This document shows, one piece after another, positions 35,482 through 44,861 of a stretch of DNA of 64,000 nt. The notes under the pieces are model-generated. The model was not told the DNA's origin, did not search any database, and was given only the letters and a program-made list of their open reading frames with translations. Position 1 is the first letter of the stretch, and each line of letters starts with the position of its first letter. Position numbers and translations under genes: made by a program. The stretch covers positions 310,001-374,000 of the forward strand of contig CAVVAE010000002.1 of the NCBI GenBank assembly GCA_963746185.1. Reading direction: 5' to 3'. This DNA comes from CAVVAE01 sp963746185 (GTDB lineage: Bacteria > Actinomycetota > Actinomycetes > Propionibacteriales > Nocardioidaceae).

Positions 35482-37542
35482 TCAGGCGATGACCGCGAGT
35501 CGGCGTAGCGCCGAACGGGCCACCTCGGCGTCGTACGTCATCCACATCGGCGGCAGCGACGCCCGGAGGAATCCGCCATACCGCGCGGTCGCCACTCGAG
35601 GGTCGAGGATCGCGACCACCCCACGATCGACCTGGGTGCGGATGAGCCGCCCCGACCCTTGCGCGAGCAGCAGCGCCGCATGGGTGGCAGACACCGCCAT
35701 GAACCCGTTGCCGCCGGCACGTTCGGCGGCGCGAGCTCGCGCGGACATCAGCGGGTCATCGGGTCGAGGAAACGGCACCCTGTCGATGATGACGAGCTGA
35801 CACGTCACACCGGGAACGTCGAGCCCCTGCCACAGTGACAACGTGCCGAACAAGCTGACGGCCGGGTTGGCGATGAACTCGGCTTGGAGGTGCGAGAGCT
35901 GACCGTCTCCCTGGCAGAGGATGGGCATGTGCGGCAGCGCTTCGCGCAACGCCTCGGCCGCTGTCTCGGCGGCGCGGCGGCTGGAGAACAGGCCGAGGGT
36001 ACGACCGTCAGCGGCTTCGACGAGTCCTTGGATCTCTTCGATCTGGGCCGGGCCGATCCCGTCCCGTCCTGGCGCCGGCAGATGTCGCGCGACGTACAGG
36101 ATGCCCTGCTTGGCGTAGTCGAACGGCGATCCGACGTCGATGCCGCGCCATGGCAGCGCGACCGGGTCATCGTCGGCTACGCCACGGTCTGAGGCATCGG
36201 CCTCGCCCTCTGCGTCGACGTCAACCGCGGCCTCGGCGGACAGGTCGGCCGGGGTGTCGATCGAGTGGTCAACGCGTTCGGACGGCTTGAGCCCGATCGA
36301 GGTGGCGACCGAGGTGAAGTCACCGCCCAGTTTGAGCGTCGCCGAGGTGAACACGACTGTCTTGTCAGTAAGGAGTCTGTCGCGCAACTGGCTCCAGACC
36401 TGAAGCGGAGCCACGCAGAGCTGGTTGCCGCCGCGTTGACGGTCACGTTCGGCCAGCCACGTGACGTCATGTTCGTTATGAGCCTCGAGCCGCTCGGCGG
36501 TCTTGCGGATCTCGTCGACCATCCCGCGCGCTTGCTGACGGGCAGCGTCAGCCTCGGTGACGGTTGACTCCTTCGGGAACGCCGAGAACGCGGCCTGCGA
36601 GGCGGACCGCAGCAGGGTCAGCGCGCCCGCCAAGGCTTCCGGCAGCTCGTCGATGCGGCCGGGCTCGAGGTCGTCGATCGCTGCACGCAGCGCGTCGGCG
36701 GCTTCAGACATGTCGTCGGCCTGGTTGCCGTCGAGGAAGTTGCGGGCTCGCCTGGCTGCGCGCTCGATCGCCGGTAGCGACAGCTCGTCGGTGGCCGCCT
36801 GCGTCACTCGGGAGGCCAGCTCGTGCGCCTCGTCGACCACCACGACGTCGTACTCCGGGATCATCGGCACACCCTCGATCGCGTCGATGGCGAGTAACGA
36901 GTGGTTGGTGACAATGAGCTTGGACGCCATCGCCCGCTCGCGGCCGCGTTCGGCGAAGCACTCGACGCCGTACGCGCACCTGCTCGCGCCGAGGCACTCC
37001 CGGTGGCTGACCGACACCTGCTGCCAGACCTTCTCGGTGTGCGCGGGAGCGCTGTCGCGGTCACCGATCCCGTGGCTCTTCGACTCCTCTTCGGCCCAGG
37101 TGCGAAGTCGAAGCACTTCGGCACCGAGCGTGCCTGCGGGGATGTCGACCAGGGTGCCCTGGTCGTCGGGCACGCCGTCACGGATGCGGTGCAGGCAGGC
37201 GTAGTTGGAGCGACCCTTCAAGACGGCGTACGACGGCCGGTCGCCCAGCACCTCGGCCGCGGCGTCGAGGAGAGCGGGGATGTCTCGCTCGACGAGCTGG
37301 TGCTGCAAGGCCAGGGTGGCGGTCGCGACCACGACTCTTTCGTTGTGGAGCACGGCCGGGACGAGGTAGGCGAGCGACTTGCCGGTGCCGGTGCCGGCTT
37401 GGACGAGCAGGTGCTGGTGGTGGGTCATGGAGTGGCGCACGGCTTTAGCCATCTCGACCTGACCGGGCCTATCTTCACCGGCGAGCTTGCCGACGGCGGC
37501 GTGCAGGACCTCCTCGACTGACGGGGTTTCCTGTTCGCTCAC
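35482..37542 (-). CDS. DinG-family ATP-dependent DNA helicase
   Basis: About 686 residues of an XPD/DinG-like helicase: Walker A QAGTGTGKS, four cysteines of an iron-sulfur cluster (YACLHR; ECLGASRCAYGVECF), the DEAH box VVVDEAHEL, and C-terminal motifs GLFSSRRAAETAAEAL and QGSGRLIRTQ. In the family it unwinds forked or R-loop DNA. The frame runs up to 37626, but the GTG at 37542 (opening VSEQETPSVEEVLHAAV) fits the family N-terminus. It is convergent with the small basic protein gene. No SOS box was seen at its start. Confidence 0.92.
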   Translation of the reverse strand: MSEQETPSVEEVLHAAVGKLAGEDRPGQVEMAKAVRHSMTHHQHLLVQAGTGTGKSLAYLVPAVLHNERVVVATATLALQHQLVERDIPALLDAAAEVLGDRPSYAVLKGRSNYACLHRIRDGVPDDQGTLVDIPAGTLGAEVLRLRTWAEEESKSHGIGDRDSAPAHTEKVWQQVSVSHRECLGASRCAYGVECFAERGRERAMASKLIVTNHSLLAIDAIEGVPMIPEYDVVVVDEAHELASRVTQAATDELSLPAIERAARRARNFLDGNQADDMSEAADALRAAIDDLEPGRIDELPEALAGALTLLRSASQAAFSAFPKESTVTEADAARQQARGMVDEIRKTAERLEAHNEHDVTWLAERDRQRGGNQLCVAPLQVWSQLRDRLLTDKTVVFTSATLKLGGDFTSVATSIGLKPSERVDHSIDTPADLSAEAAVDVDAEGEADASDRGVADDDPVALPWRGIDVGSPFDYAKQGILYVARHLPAPGRDGIGPAQIEEIQGLVEAADGRTLGLFSSRRAAETAAEALREALPHMPILCQGDGQLSHLQAEFIANPAVSLFGTLSLWQGLDVPGVTCQLVIIDRVPFPRPDDPLMSARARAAERAGGNGFMAVSATHAALLLAQGSGRLIRTQVDRGVVAILDPRVATARYGGFLRASLPPMWMTYDAEVARSALRRLAVIA

Positions 37543-37605
37543 CGCGGGAACGTTACCTGAGGGCGGCGACGAAACCCGCCGGCTCTCCACAGCAGCGAGA
37601 CCCGT

Positions 37606-37632
37606 CGGTGATTTCGACAAGCTCAATCAGCG
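37606..37632. repeat. Dispersed repeat, 27 bases
   Basis: The reverse complement of this stretch is identical to 27050-27076. It lies just upstream of the helicase start. Confidence 0.9.
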
Positions 37633-37641
37633 AGGGTGCGG

Positions 37642-37869
37642 TCAAAAGATGTTGTGGACGACCCCGAAGCACATCGGGCCGAGGAAGCTGAGCAGCACCA
37701 GCCAGGCGACGACTCGGTGAGAGAGTCGCTGCGGATTCAGTGACCCGGCCATGGCGACCATGGCGCCTTCTTCGGTGTTGCGGTCGAGGCCCATCAGGCG
37801 CGCATCGTCAGGGATCCCGTGCATGCTGTGGACGTGGTGCGTCGTCTCGAGGTATCGGTCCTCGTCCAT
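37642..37869 (-). CDS. Small membrane protein, unknown
   Basis: Seventy-five residues: a soluble, histidine-rich N-terminus (MDEDRYLETTHHVHSMHG) and one C-terminal membrane span (VVAWLVLLSFLGPMCFGVV). The ATG at 37869 follows GAGGGTTAGC. No family recognised. Upstream in the same direction from the helicase gene, separated by the dispersed repeat. Confidence 0.6.
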   Translation of the reverse strand: MDEDRYLETTHHVHSMHGIPDDARLMGLDRNTEEGAMVAMAGSLNPQRLSHRVVAWLVLLSFLGPMCFGVVHNIF

Positions 37870-37970
37870 GATGACGATGCTAACCCTCAACGCCAGTGCC
37901 GGCTTGGCAGATCAGCGAGTAGCCGCCGGTGCGTCGTACGGTCTCAGACAGTCGTTCGATCTGGTCGGTG

Positions 37971-38957
37971 TCAGCAGCCGTCGGCGCCGGAGTATCGCTT
38001 GCACAAGTTGCCCAGAACGCGTTGGGTGGCCTTGGCCTCCGTCACCGCGACCGCCTGTGGGGCACCGGGTGCACCCCACTGGGTTTCGCCGTCGCGCATG
38101 GTCGACATGATCGCATTGCCCACCCTCGTGACGGTGAAAAAGCCGCCACCGAACGGATAGGGCGCTTCGTCGCTCGCCGAGGCGTAGCTGCTGTTCATGT
38201 TCCAGGCCTGGAACGCCTCGTCTGGCGTCAGGCCATCCGCGCGAGTCACGTCGACCGCATCCATGAAGTCCCAGGATGAGTCCGTGTAGCCATCGGAATC
38301 GTCGTGGAGCGTACGCTCCTGCGCACAATCGACCAGAGCCTGCCGAAGCTCTTGCATCGCCTGGATCGCGTCGACGTCGCTGGGGTAGATCGCGATCTGC
38401 TCGGCGAAGGCCAGCTCTGGGCCTGTCTGGATGATGGCTCGATGGTCCGTGCGAGCAGCATCCGACGGATAGCCCGCATCCTCCATCGCGTCGCACGGCA
38501 CCATCAGCCAACCGTCGCTCCCTTTGACGACGCCCCAATCCGAAAACTCACCAGGGTGCGCCGACTTCTGGCCGTCGTGCGGCAGCACGAGAGACGCAGG
38601 CACGGGAAGGGTCGTCACCCAGCCGCCTGGCGGCGGGTCAGCGGGCAGTGGAGGGAGCTCGGCCGTCGAACCTGTCGTTGTCTGCGACGCCGTTGGATCA
38701 GTCGAAGCCTTGGTCGTCGTTGCGGTTGGGGTTGGCGACTGTGTCGGCTCGACACTGCGGTCTTCGGTGCCCGGAGCGGCAACGGTCCACGTCACCAACA
38801 CAACCGCGGCGGTGACGAGTCCGGTCGCCAGGACGTGGCTGGCACGCCGACGGCCCGCCCGCTTGCGGATGTCAGCTGCTGAGCGAAGTCGAGACCGCTG
38901 GGCGGCCTCGGCCGACAATTGCTCCAGCCGCTTCTCGATGCTTCGTTCGTCAGACAT
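37971..38957 (-). CDS. Membrane-anchored extracytoplasmic protein, putative partner of the SigE-type sigma factor
   Basis: A 328-residue protein: cytoplasmic segment of about 45 residues with helical, arginine-rich sequence, one membrane span (VLATGLVTAAVVLVTWTVAA), a Ser/Thr/Pro linker and an extracytoplasmic domain of about 220 residues with a few cysteines. Its start overlaps the end of the sigma factor gene by eight bases, the usual layout of a sigma factor with a membrane anti-sigma or sensor protein. The cytoplasmic part is short and no zinc anti-sigma motif is seen, so the regulatory role is inference. Confidence 0.75.
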   Translation of the reverse strand: MSDERSIEKRLEQLSAEAAQRSRLRSAADIRKRAGRRRASHVLATGLVTAAVVLVTWTVAAPGTEDRSVEPTQSPTPTATTTKASTDPTASQTTTGSTAELPPLPADPPPGGWVTTLPVPASLVLPHDGQKSAHPGEFSDWGVVKGSDGWLMVPCDAMEDAGYPSDAARTDHRAIIQTGPELAFAEQIAIYPSDVDAIQAMQELRQALVDCAQERTLHDDSDGYTDSSWDFMDAVDVTRADGLTPDEAFQAWNMNSSYASASDEAPYPFGGGFFTVTRVGNAIMSTMRDGETQWGAPGAPQAVAVTEAKATQRVLGNLCKRYSGADGC

Positions 38958-39468
38958 GCCGGGCCTCCCCTTGGTTGTCTCCGGAGGCAACTGCGTCAGC
39001 TGTTCCGAGGGCGATGGCGAGCGCTGCGCGTCCGCGAGCCAGCCGTGCTTTCACTGTTCCGACCGGCGCGCCGACCTCAGCCGCGACTTCCTCGACCGAC
39101 AGGTCGCACAGGTGATGCAAGACGATGGCCTGGCGTTGGCTGGGGCTGACCTGACGCAACGCGGCCACCAAGACGGCATGGTCCTCGGATGGGGCAGGAA
39201 CGTCGGGATCAGGGGCACGTCGTCCGTACGCTCTCAACGCCGCGGAAGCTTGCCGCCACCGGCTCACGCCCACCCGCCAGGCCGTACGTCGTACCCAGGC
39301 TTCCGGGTTCCCAGTCACGCTGAGCTCCTTGCGATGCAGCCAGGCCTTCACGAACGCCTCCTGGACGCAGTCCTGGGCCTCGGCAAAGCTGCCGAGCATC
39401 GCTGTCAGCTGACCGACCAAGCGCGAGGCAGTGGCGGCATAGAACCGGTCGAACTCGGCTTCGTCCAC
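38950..39468 (-). CDS. SigE-family ECF RNA polymerase sigma factor
   Basis: A 172-residue protein with sigma region 2 (FDRFYAATASRLVGQLTAML, then AQDCVQEAFVKAW) and region 4 (LRQVSPSQRQAIVLHHLCDL; VEEVAAEVGAPVGTVKARLA). Fits the actinobacterial SigE family. The start is the GTG at 39468 (39471 also possible) behind GGGAGGGGG. The neighbour downstream overlaps by eight bases and is the putative membrane partner. Its promoter lies in the 130 bases separating it from the lipoprotein gene. Confidence 0.92.
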   Translation of the reverse strand: MDEAEFDRFYAATASRLVGQLTAMLGSFAEAQDCVQEAFVKAWLHRKELSVTGNPEAWVRRTAWRVGVSRWRQASAALRAYGRRAPDPDVPAPSEDHAVLVAALRQVSPSQRQAIVLHHLCDLSVEEVAAEVGAPVGTVKARLARGRAALAIALGTADAVASGDNQGEARHV

Positions 39469-39598
39469 CACTCCCCCTCCCACTCGAACAACTGCTGTTA
39501 GAGGTACGCCGCTCAGGTGCTCTGCGGTTGCATCGACACGCAAACCCGCAGCACGCACTCTGCGGGCCATCTCGGCCAAGGGAGGACTTGTGCCGGGG

Positions 39599-40672
39599 TC
39601 AGCCGGGGCAGAACGCGAACGGCCAGTCAAACTGGAGCTCGGCGCGGTTGATCATGCTGGTCGCGCCGCCGAACGTGAACGTCGACGTGCTGCCCGACAC
39701 CGCGTCGTCCTCCAGCGAGAGGAGGTCGGTGTAGGACTCCCGCGTCACCAGCGACTGTCCTTCGTTGAACACCGACAACCGCGCCTCGTGATCGGACTTC
39801 GCCGCATCTTCGGAGTCGAAAAGCAGGATCGTCTTCGCCGTCGTGTCGCCTTCGTCGTCGACGCTCGAGCCGGCGGTCCCGATCCAGGTCTCTGCCCGCG
39901 CCGTCGGCCGCTCCAGGTCAGCGCGGTCCGCGAGCTGCTTCTCGAGCTGCTCCTCGACCTCAGGCGAGTCGAGGGCCGGGGCCGCATCGGTCGGGCTACA
40001 AGCGCTGGCCCCGACGTTGAGCCTGATGATCGTGGCATCGCCCACCTGGTCGGCGATCTGCTGCATGTCGTCGGACGGATCGCCGTCAGTGGTCAGCGCG
40101 TCCTCGGGAGGCATCAGACCGGCGAGGACGATGCGCTGCTCCTCGTCGACGAGCCAGGTCGTGGACTGGCCCTGCGATGGGTCGAGGTCTTCGAAGTCGA
40201 TCGTCCAGACCGTGCCGAACTCGACATCGCTCTCCGTGAAACCCCGCTCCTCGAGCTTGGCCTGGAAGTCGTCGAGGTCGACGGAGTCGCCAACCTTGAC
40301 CATGTTGACCGGCGGACCACCCTCCTCGCCGTAGTTGGCGTACGTCAGGTCCCACTCGGCGTCATCGACGACGTTCCAGCCGTAGTCGTCCTCCATCACC
40401 TGTGAGAACGGCGCCAGTTTGCTGTTGATGGGCACGTTGACAAGTTGATGGATCGCCTCAGGGCTGTCGGCGCCGATCTCCGGGTTCTGCTCCCGCAGGG
40501 CTTCCCAGTCGGTGATGGCCGCGTAGGTCGCGTCCGGGGCGATGTGCTCCACCGCCTCCTGGACATTCCCCGAACCTTCCGCGCCGTCGTCCCCGCCATC
40601 GCAGGCTGCCAGGAACGGAGCAGGCAGCAGGATGGCGGCGGCGAGCGCACGGCCACGCAGAAAGGTCGACAT
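39599..40672 (-). CDS. Lipoprotein, unknown function
   Basis: A 357-residue protein with a signal peptide and lipobox (FLAACDGG), then an acidic extracytoplasmic domain. Contains two short motifs, DATYAAITDWEALR near the start and STFTFGGATSMINRA near the end; one cysteine near residue 230 and one close to the C-terminus could pair. Family not recognised. It ends 130 bases before the sigma factor gene on the same strand, so they could be co-transcribed. Confidence 0.75.
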   Translation of the reverse strand: MSTFLRGRALAAAILLPAPFLAACDGGDDGAEGSGNVQEAVEHIAPDATYAAITDWEALREQNPEIGADSPEAIHQLVNVPINSKLAPFSQVMEDDYGWNVVDDAEWDLTYANYGEEGGPPVNMVKVGDSVDLDDFQAKLEERGFTESDVEFGTVWTIDFEDLDPSQGQSTTWLVDEEQRIVLAGLMPPEDALTTDGDPSDDMQQIADQVGDATIIRLNVGASACSPTDAAPALDSPEVEEQLEKQLADRADLERPTARAETWIGTAGSSVDDEGDTTAKTILLFDSEDAAKSDHEARLSVFNEGQSLVTRESYTDLLSLEDDAVSGSTSTFTFGGATSMINRAELQFDWPFAFCPG

Positions 40673-40762
40673 GCCGCACACCATGTCATGCCGCCGGGTC
40701 AACGACGCACGTTCAGCATCGGAGAGACTACGGCCCGGCTATTCAGGACTTGCGCCGGAGGG

Positions 40763-42310
40763 TCAGGCAGGTGCGGCGACGTACTCGGCCAGCTCACCGG
40801 CCAGGCCGCCATGGACCAGCGCGCGAACGTGGGTGCCGTCGGCCGTGTGGTCGAGGGAGAGCACCTCGCCGTACTCGTGGATCTTGTTGATCAGATCGCC
40901 GCGTGCGTAGGGCACCATCGCGTCGATCTCGACGGAAGGTCGCGGCAGATCAGCCTCGATCGCGGCAAGCACGTCGTCGACGCCAGCACCGGTGCGCGCG
41001 GACACCACGACAGCGTGCGGTTCGCGAGCGAGCAGCCGCGTGATGACATGCGGGTCGGCCACGTCAGCCTTGTTGATGACGATCAACTCGGGCACCCGGT
41101 CGGCGCCGATCTCGGCAAACACTTCACGCACTGCGGCGATCTGCCCTTCGGGGTCGGCATGAGACCCGTCGACGACGTGGACGACGAGGTCGGAGTCGGC
41201 CACTTCCTCGAGGCTCGACCGGAACGCCTCGACCAACTGGTGAGGAAGGTGGCGAACGAAGCCCACCGTGTCGGACAGCGTGTAGACGCGACCGTCGCTC
41301 GTGGTAGTGCGACGGATGGTCGGGTCGAGGGTCGCGAACAAGGCGTCCTCGACGAGCACGTCAGCACCCGTAAGCCGGTTGAGGAGCGAAGACTTGCCGG
41401 CGTTGGTGTAGCCGGAGATCGCGATAGCCGGGATCTCGCGTCGTACACGCTCGGCCTTCATCGTGACCCGGGCGGTCTGCATGTGCTTGAGCTCGCGGCG
41501 GAGCTTGGCGATCCGCGTCGTGATGCGACGACGGTCGGTCTCGAGCTTGGTCTCACCGGGGCCGCGGCCACCGATACCCCCGCCTTGGACGCCGACGCGT
41601 CCACCTGCCTGGCGGGACAGGTTGCCACCCCAACCACGGAGCCGTTGCTTGAGGTAGTCGAGCTGGGCGAGCTCGACCTGAGCCTTGCCCTCTTTGGAGC
41701 GGGCGTGCTGGGCGAAGATGTCGAGGATCAACGCGGTGCGGTCGACGACCTTGACCTTGACGCGGTCTTCAAGATTGCGGAGCTGCGACGGGCTGAGCTC
41801 ACCATCACAGATCACCGTGTCGGCACCGGTCTCGGCGACGACGAGTCGGAGGTGGTCGACCTTGCCCGGTCCGATGTAGGTGGCTGGGTCTGGCTTCTGA
41901 CGTCGCTGAGAGAAGGCGTCGAGCACCTTGGAGCCCGCTGTCTCGGCGAGCAGCTTGAGCTCGGCCAGCGAGTTGTCGGCGTCTTCGAGACTGCCTTCGG
42001 TCCAGACGCCGACGAGCACGACGCGCTCGAGGCGCAGCTGGCGGTACTCGACCTCGGAGACGTCTTCGAGCTCGGTCGAGAGACCGGCGACGCGGCGCAG
42101 CGCATTGCGCTCGTCGAGCTCGTAGTCGCCCTGACCGTAGTCGTCCTCCGCACGAGCGAAGCCCTGCTCGGGCTGGTCGTCGCGGGAGTCGGAGTTCCTG
42201 TCGGTCAGGAAGTCGTCGTGGAGTTCGATGTCGCCCGAGCTGGTGTCGTCGGGGTCGACGTCACGGGTGAAGTCCGGATCGTCGGCATACTCACGTTTGT
42301 TCACTGTCAT
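40763..42310 (-). CDS. hflX: GTPase HflX
   Basis: A 515-residue HflX with an N-terminal acidic extension (about 1-80), the HflX-specific domain (KVDHLRLVVAETGADTVICD; KVKVVDRTALILDIFAQHA), and the G domain with G1 GYTNAGKSSLLNRL, G3 DTVGFVRHLPHQLVEAF and G4 NKAD. The glycine-rich linker RQAGGRVGVQGGGIGGRGPG is the family hallmark. HflX rescues and splits stalled ribosomes under stress. The ATG at 42310 (MTVNKREY) is chosen because the long upstream frame shows no family resemblance. Confidence 0.95.
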   Translation of the reverse strand: MTVNKREYADDPDFTRDVDPDDTSSGDIELHDDFLTDRNSDSRDDQPEQGFARAEDDYGQGDYELDERNALRRVAGLSTELEDVSEVEYRQLRLERVVLVGVWTEGSLEDADNSLAELKLLAETAGSKVLDAFSQRRQKPDPATYIGPGKVDHLRLVVAETGADTVICDGELSPSQLRNLEDRVKVKVVDRTALILDIFAQHARSKEGKAQVELAQLDYLKQRLRGWGGNLSRQAGGRVGVQGGGIGGRGPGETKLETDRRRITTRIAKLRRELKHMQTARVTMKAERVRREIPAIAISGYTNAGKSSLLNRLTGADVLVEDALFATLDPTIRRTTTSDGRVYTLSDTVGFVRHLPHQLVEAFRSSLEEVADSDLVVHVVDGSHADPEGQIAAVREVFAEIGADRVPELIVINKADVADPHVITRLLAREPHAVVVSARTGAGVDDVLAAIEADLPRPSVEIDAMVPYARGDLINKIHEYGEVLSLDHTADGTHVRALVHGGLAGELAEYVAAPA

Positions 42311-42488
42311 CGTGCTTCCCACTGTACGTGGACCGGCTGCCAGGCCACGACCAGTTTTCGCAGTCGGCCGGACGTCACTCGGTCCACGTGCAGTGCAGCG
42401 GGCGTGGACATCGCGGTTGCCCGTCGTCAAAACCACTGAGGACGCCACGAACGGGGGAACGGGACAGCCGCCAGGCCTATCGGCAGGC

Positions 42489-42794
42489 CTACTTGCTTTC
42501 GCTGTCGCCTTCGATGACGACCAGCTGGAAGTTTTCGTCAAGACGGACGTCGACGGTGGAGCCGTCGGTCTTGGTGACCTCGACCTCCCAGGTGGCGCCG
42601 TTCTCCGTATCACGCTCAACAGAGTTGGCATGCCCACCATTGGTCAGTTTCAGTGCCGCTGCCGTCGCTTGTTCGGCCTGGGGACCGCTCACCGTCTCGT
42701 CGCTGTCGCCGGAGGTCGCGACCGCGACTCCAGTGGCCGAGGCTGCGATCAGACCGGTAATTGCGATGCCTGCGGCCATCGTGCGCTTCTTCAT
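42489..42794 (-). CDS. Secreted PepSY domain protein
   Basis: A 101-residue protein with a signal peptide (about 1-27, basic MKKR start, ends TGVAVATSG) and one PepSY domain (QATAAALKLTNGG; WEVEVTKTDGSTVDVRLDEN). PepSY domains inhibit or bind peptidases or sense the cell surface. GGAAAGGTGGAAC precedes the ATG. Stands alone. Confidence 0.88.
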   Translation of the reverse strand: MKKRTMAAGIAITGLIAASATGVAVATSGDSDETVSGPQAEQATAAALKLTNGGHANSVERDTENGATWEVEVTKTDGSTVDVRLDENFQLVVIEGDSESK

Positions 42795-42875
42795 GATGTT
42801 CCACCTTTCCTAGCCTGGACACGCAGGCTATTCGGGCGAGATGAGGGGCAGATGAGCGTGCCCACACGGTGTGCT

Positions 42876-43403
42876 TTAGTCGCCCGTCACGCCATCAACG
42901 GACTCGCGGATCAGGTCGGCATGGCCGTTGTGTCGCGCGTACTCCTCGATCATATGGAGGTAGATCCAGCGGATGTCGCGATCGGGGCCTCCCCACGGAT
43001 AGGGCACAACGTCGTCCAGGGCCATGCCGGCCACGGCCGCGCGCGCGGCGACGAGCTCGCGCCGATACGTATCCAGGTCAGCCTCGGCGTCGGCGGCCTC
43101 AATGTCGTCGAAGTCGGCCTGCGGATTGGCCTCGGTGTGGTACAGGTCAGGCACATCGTCTCCGGCGGCGCACTGACGGAGCCAGCCACGTTCCACGTCA
43201 GCCAAGTGCCGAACCAGGCCGAGCAGCGACAGGTGCGATGGCGGAACCGCACGCTGCTTTAACTGAGCGGCCGTCAATCCGGCGCATTTGATCAGCAAGG
43301 TGTCCCGCTGGTAGTCGAGCCACTGGTCAAGCGCTCTTCGCTCAGAACTGACCTTGTCCGGATCAGCACGTTTCACCGCGGGAACGGTCCAGTCGGTATT
43401 CAC
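42876..43403 (-). CDS. DinB family protein (DUF664)
   Basis: A 175-residue four-helix protein of the DinB/mycothiol-transferase superfamily: LDQWLDYQRDTLLIKCAGL, then HLSLLGLVRHLADVERGWL and a C-terminal DIRWIYLHMIEEYARHNGHA, with the three metal-ligand histidines in the second and third segments. In actinobacteria many such proteins are thiol S-transferases. GTG at 43403 gives the family-like start VNTDWTVPAV; the longer frame has no match. Confidence 0.9.
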   Translation of the reverse strand: MNTDWTVPAVKRADPDKVSSERRALDQWLDYQRDTLLIKCAGLTAAQLKQRAVPPSHLSLLGLVRHLADVERGWLRQCAAGDDVPDLYHTEANPQADFDDIEAADAEADLDTYRRELVAARAAVAGMALDDVVPYPWGGPDRDIRWIYLHMIEEYARHNGHADLIRESVDGVTGD

Positions 43404-43565
43404 GCTGCCCCACGATACGTGCGTCCGCCTTCGACAGATCCGGACGTCGGCTTCCTGGCGCAGAGGGGACCAGTTTCCGCACCGGCGCTGCGGTTTGCGT
43501 TGTGGAGCGTCGACGTGGCCATTGACCTCTCGCCTGAAAAGCCGTACCTTCGAGGCAACATCCAA

Positions 43566-43580
43566 TAGGAAACTTTCCTA
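43566..43580. promoter_or_regulatory. Palindromic operator before the ROK regulator
   Basis: TAGGAAACTTTCCTA, a perfect palindrome about a central C, 58 bases before the ROK gene. AGGAAA/TTTCCT palindromes are typical binding sites of ROK repressors, so autoregulation is likely. Confidence 0.7.
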
Positions 43581-43638
43581 ACAGTTCTCGATGTGGCGAA
43601 CTGATGAGCGGCGAACCGTGACGGGAGGTCGAAGCAAC

Positions 43639-44832
43639 ATGGCTGCGATCCCCGGTACGCCGTTGCTCCTTCGCACCACCAACGACCGCACCGCCCTCGA
43701 CCTCTTGGTTGAGCAAGGACCGCTGTCGCGTACTCGTCTCGGTGAACTCACCGGCCTCTCCAAGCCGACAGCCTCACAACTGCTGTCTCGACTTGAGCGA
43801 GCCGGACTCGTCATCGCGAGCGGCAGCAGCTCCGGACGCCCGGGCCCGAATGCCCAGCTCTACGAGATCAACGCTGCTGCAGCCCACGTCGCCGGACTCG
43901 ACGTCACACCGACCAGGATCCGTGCTGCGGTGGGTGATATCGCCGGACACACGATGGGCGCCTACGAGCTCCCCACACCCGGGCGGAGCGCGCACGACAC
44001 CGTGGCCCGCGTCGTCAAAGCCGTTGACGGTGCACTCAGTGAGGCAAGGATCGATCGCAACCAACTCCACCGTGTCGTCATCGGTACGCCAGGCGCCTTC
44101 GACCCAGGCACCGAGCGACTTCGTTACGCCCGCCACCTGCCCGGCTGGCACGACCCCCACTTGCTCGACGAACTCTCGAACGCACTCGGTACGCCGCTCG
44201 AGGTCGACAACGACGTCAACCTGGCTGCTGTTGCCGAGCAGCGCGTCGGGCGAGCCCATGGCTGCCGCAACTTCGTGATGCTCTGGGGCGAAGAAGGGGT
44301 CGGCGCAGCGATCGTGATCGACGGGCGGCTGCATCGTGGGGCCACCGGCGGCGCCGGCGAGGTCGGGTTCCTGCCCGTGCCCGAGACCGAGCTCGTTCGC
44401 CAGGTCGGCCGCAGCAACGCTGGCGGTTTCCAGCGGATGGCCGGCGCTCCAGCCGTGTTGGCGCTGGCCCGTGAGCACGGCCTCCGATCAACCAACGCGG
44501 CTGCTGCGGTTCGCAAGGCGCTCAAGACGCCCGGAGCCGGCGACGCGGTGCTGACCGAGCTGGCCCATCGACTCGCCGTCGGACTAGCCGCCATCATCTC
44601 GGTGCTCGATCCCGAGCTCGTGGTGCTCGCCGGCGGCGTCGTCGCTGCGGGAGGTGACCGGCTGTGTGACCTCGTCCGTGTCGAGCTTGCCGATCTTGCC
44701 GTGCCGCGCCCACGCATCGAGCTGACCGCCGTACCCGACGACGCCGTCGTCTGCGGGGCGATCCAGAGCGCCCTGACCACTACTCGCGACGAAGTGTTCA
44801 ACACCGCCCATACGACCGGCAACCGAGCCTAG
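43639..44832 (+). CDS. ROK-family transcriptional regulator
   Basis: A 397-residue regulator: N-terminal winged helix (SRTRLGELTGLSKPTASQLL, about 33-52) and a ROK sugar-kinase-like domain with GLDVTPTRIRAAVGDIAGH, GTPGAFDP, and EVDNDVNLAAVAE. The zinc-binding CXCGXXGC motif of kinase-type ROK proteins is not present, in line with a sensor rather than an enzyme. The ATG 43639 is preceded by GGGAGG; GTG 43618 is possible. It heads the sugar operon 44862-50408 and presumably controls it through the palindrome upstream. Confidence 0.93.
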   Translation: MAAIPGTPLLLRTTNDRTALDLLVEQGPLSRTRLGELTGLSKPTASQLLSRLERAGLVIASGSSSGRPGPNAQLYEINAAAAHVAGLDVTPTRIRAAVGDIAGHTMGAYELPTPGRSAHDTVARVVKAVDGALSEARIDRNQLHRVVIGTPGAFDPGTERLRYARHLPGWHDPHLLDELSNALGTPLEVDNDVNLAAVAEQRVGRAHGCRNFVMLWGEEGVGAAIVIDGRLHRGATGGAGEVGFLPVPETELVRQVGRSNAGGFQRMAGAPAVLALAREHGLRSTNAAAAVRKALKTPGAGDAVLTELAHRLAVGLAAIISVLDPELVVLAGGVVAAGGDRLCDLVRVELADLAVPRPRIELTAVPDDAVVCGAIQSALTTTRDEVFNTAHTTGNRA

Positions 44833-44861
44833 AACATGCCCACCCATCCGAGGAGATCCTG

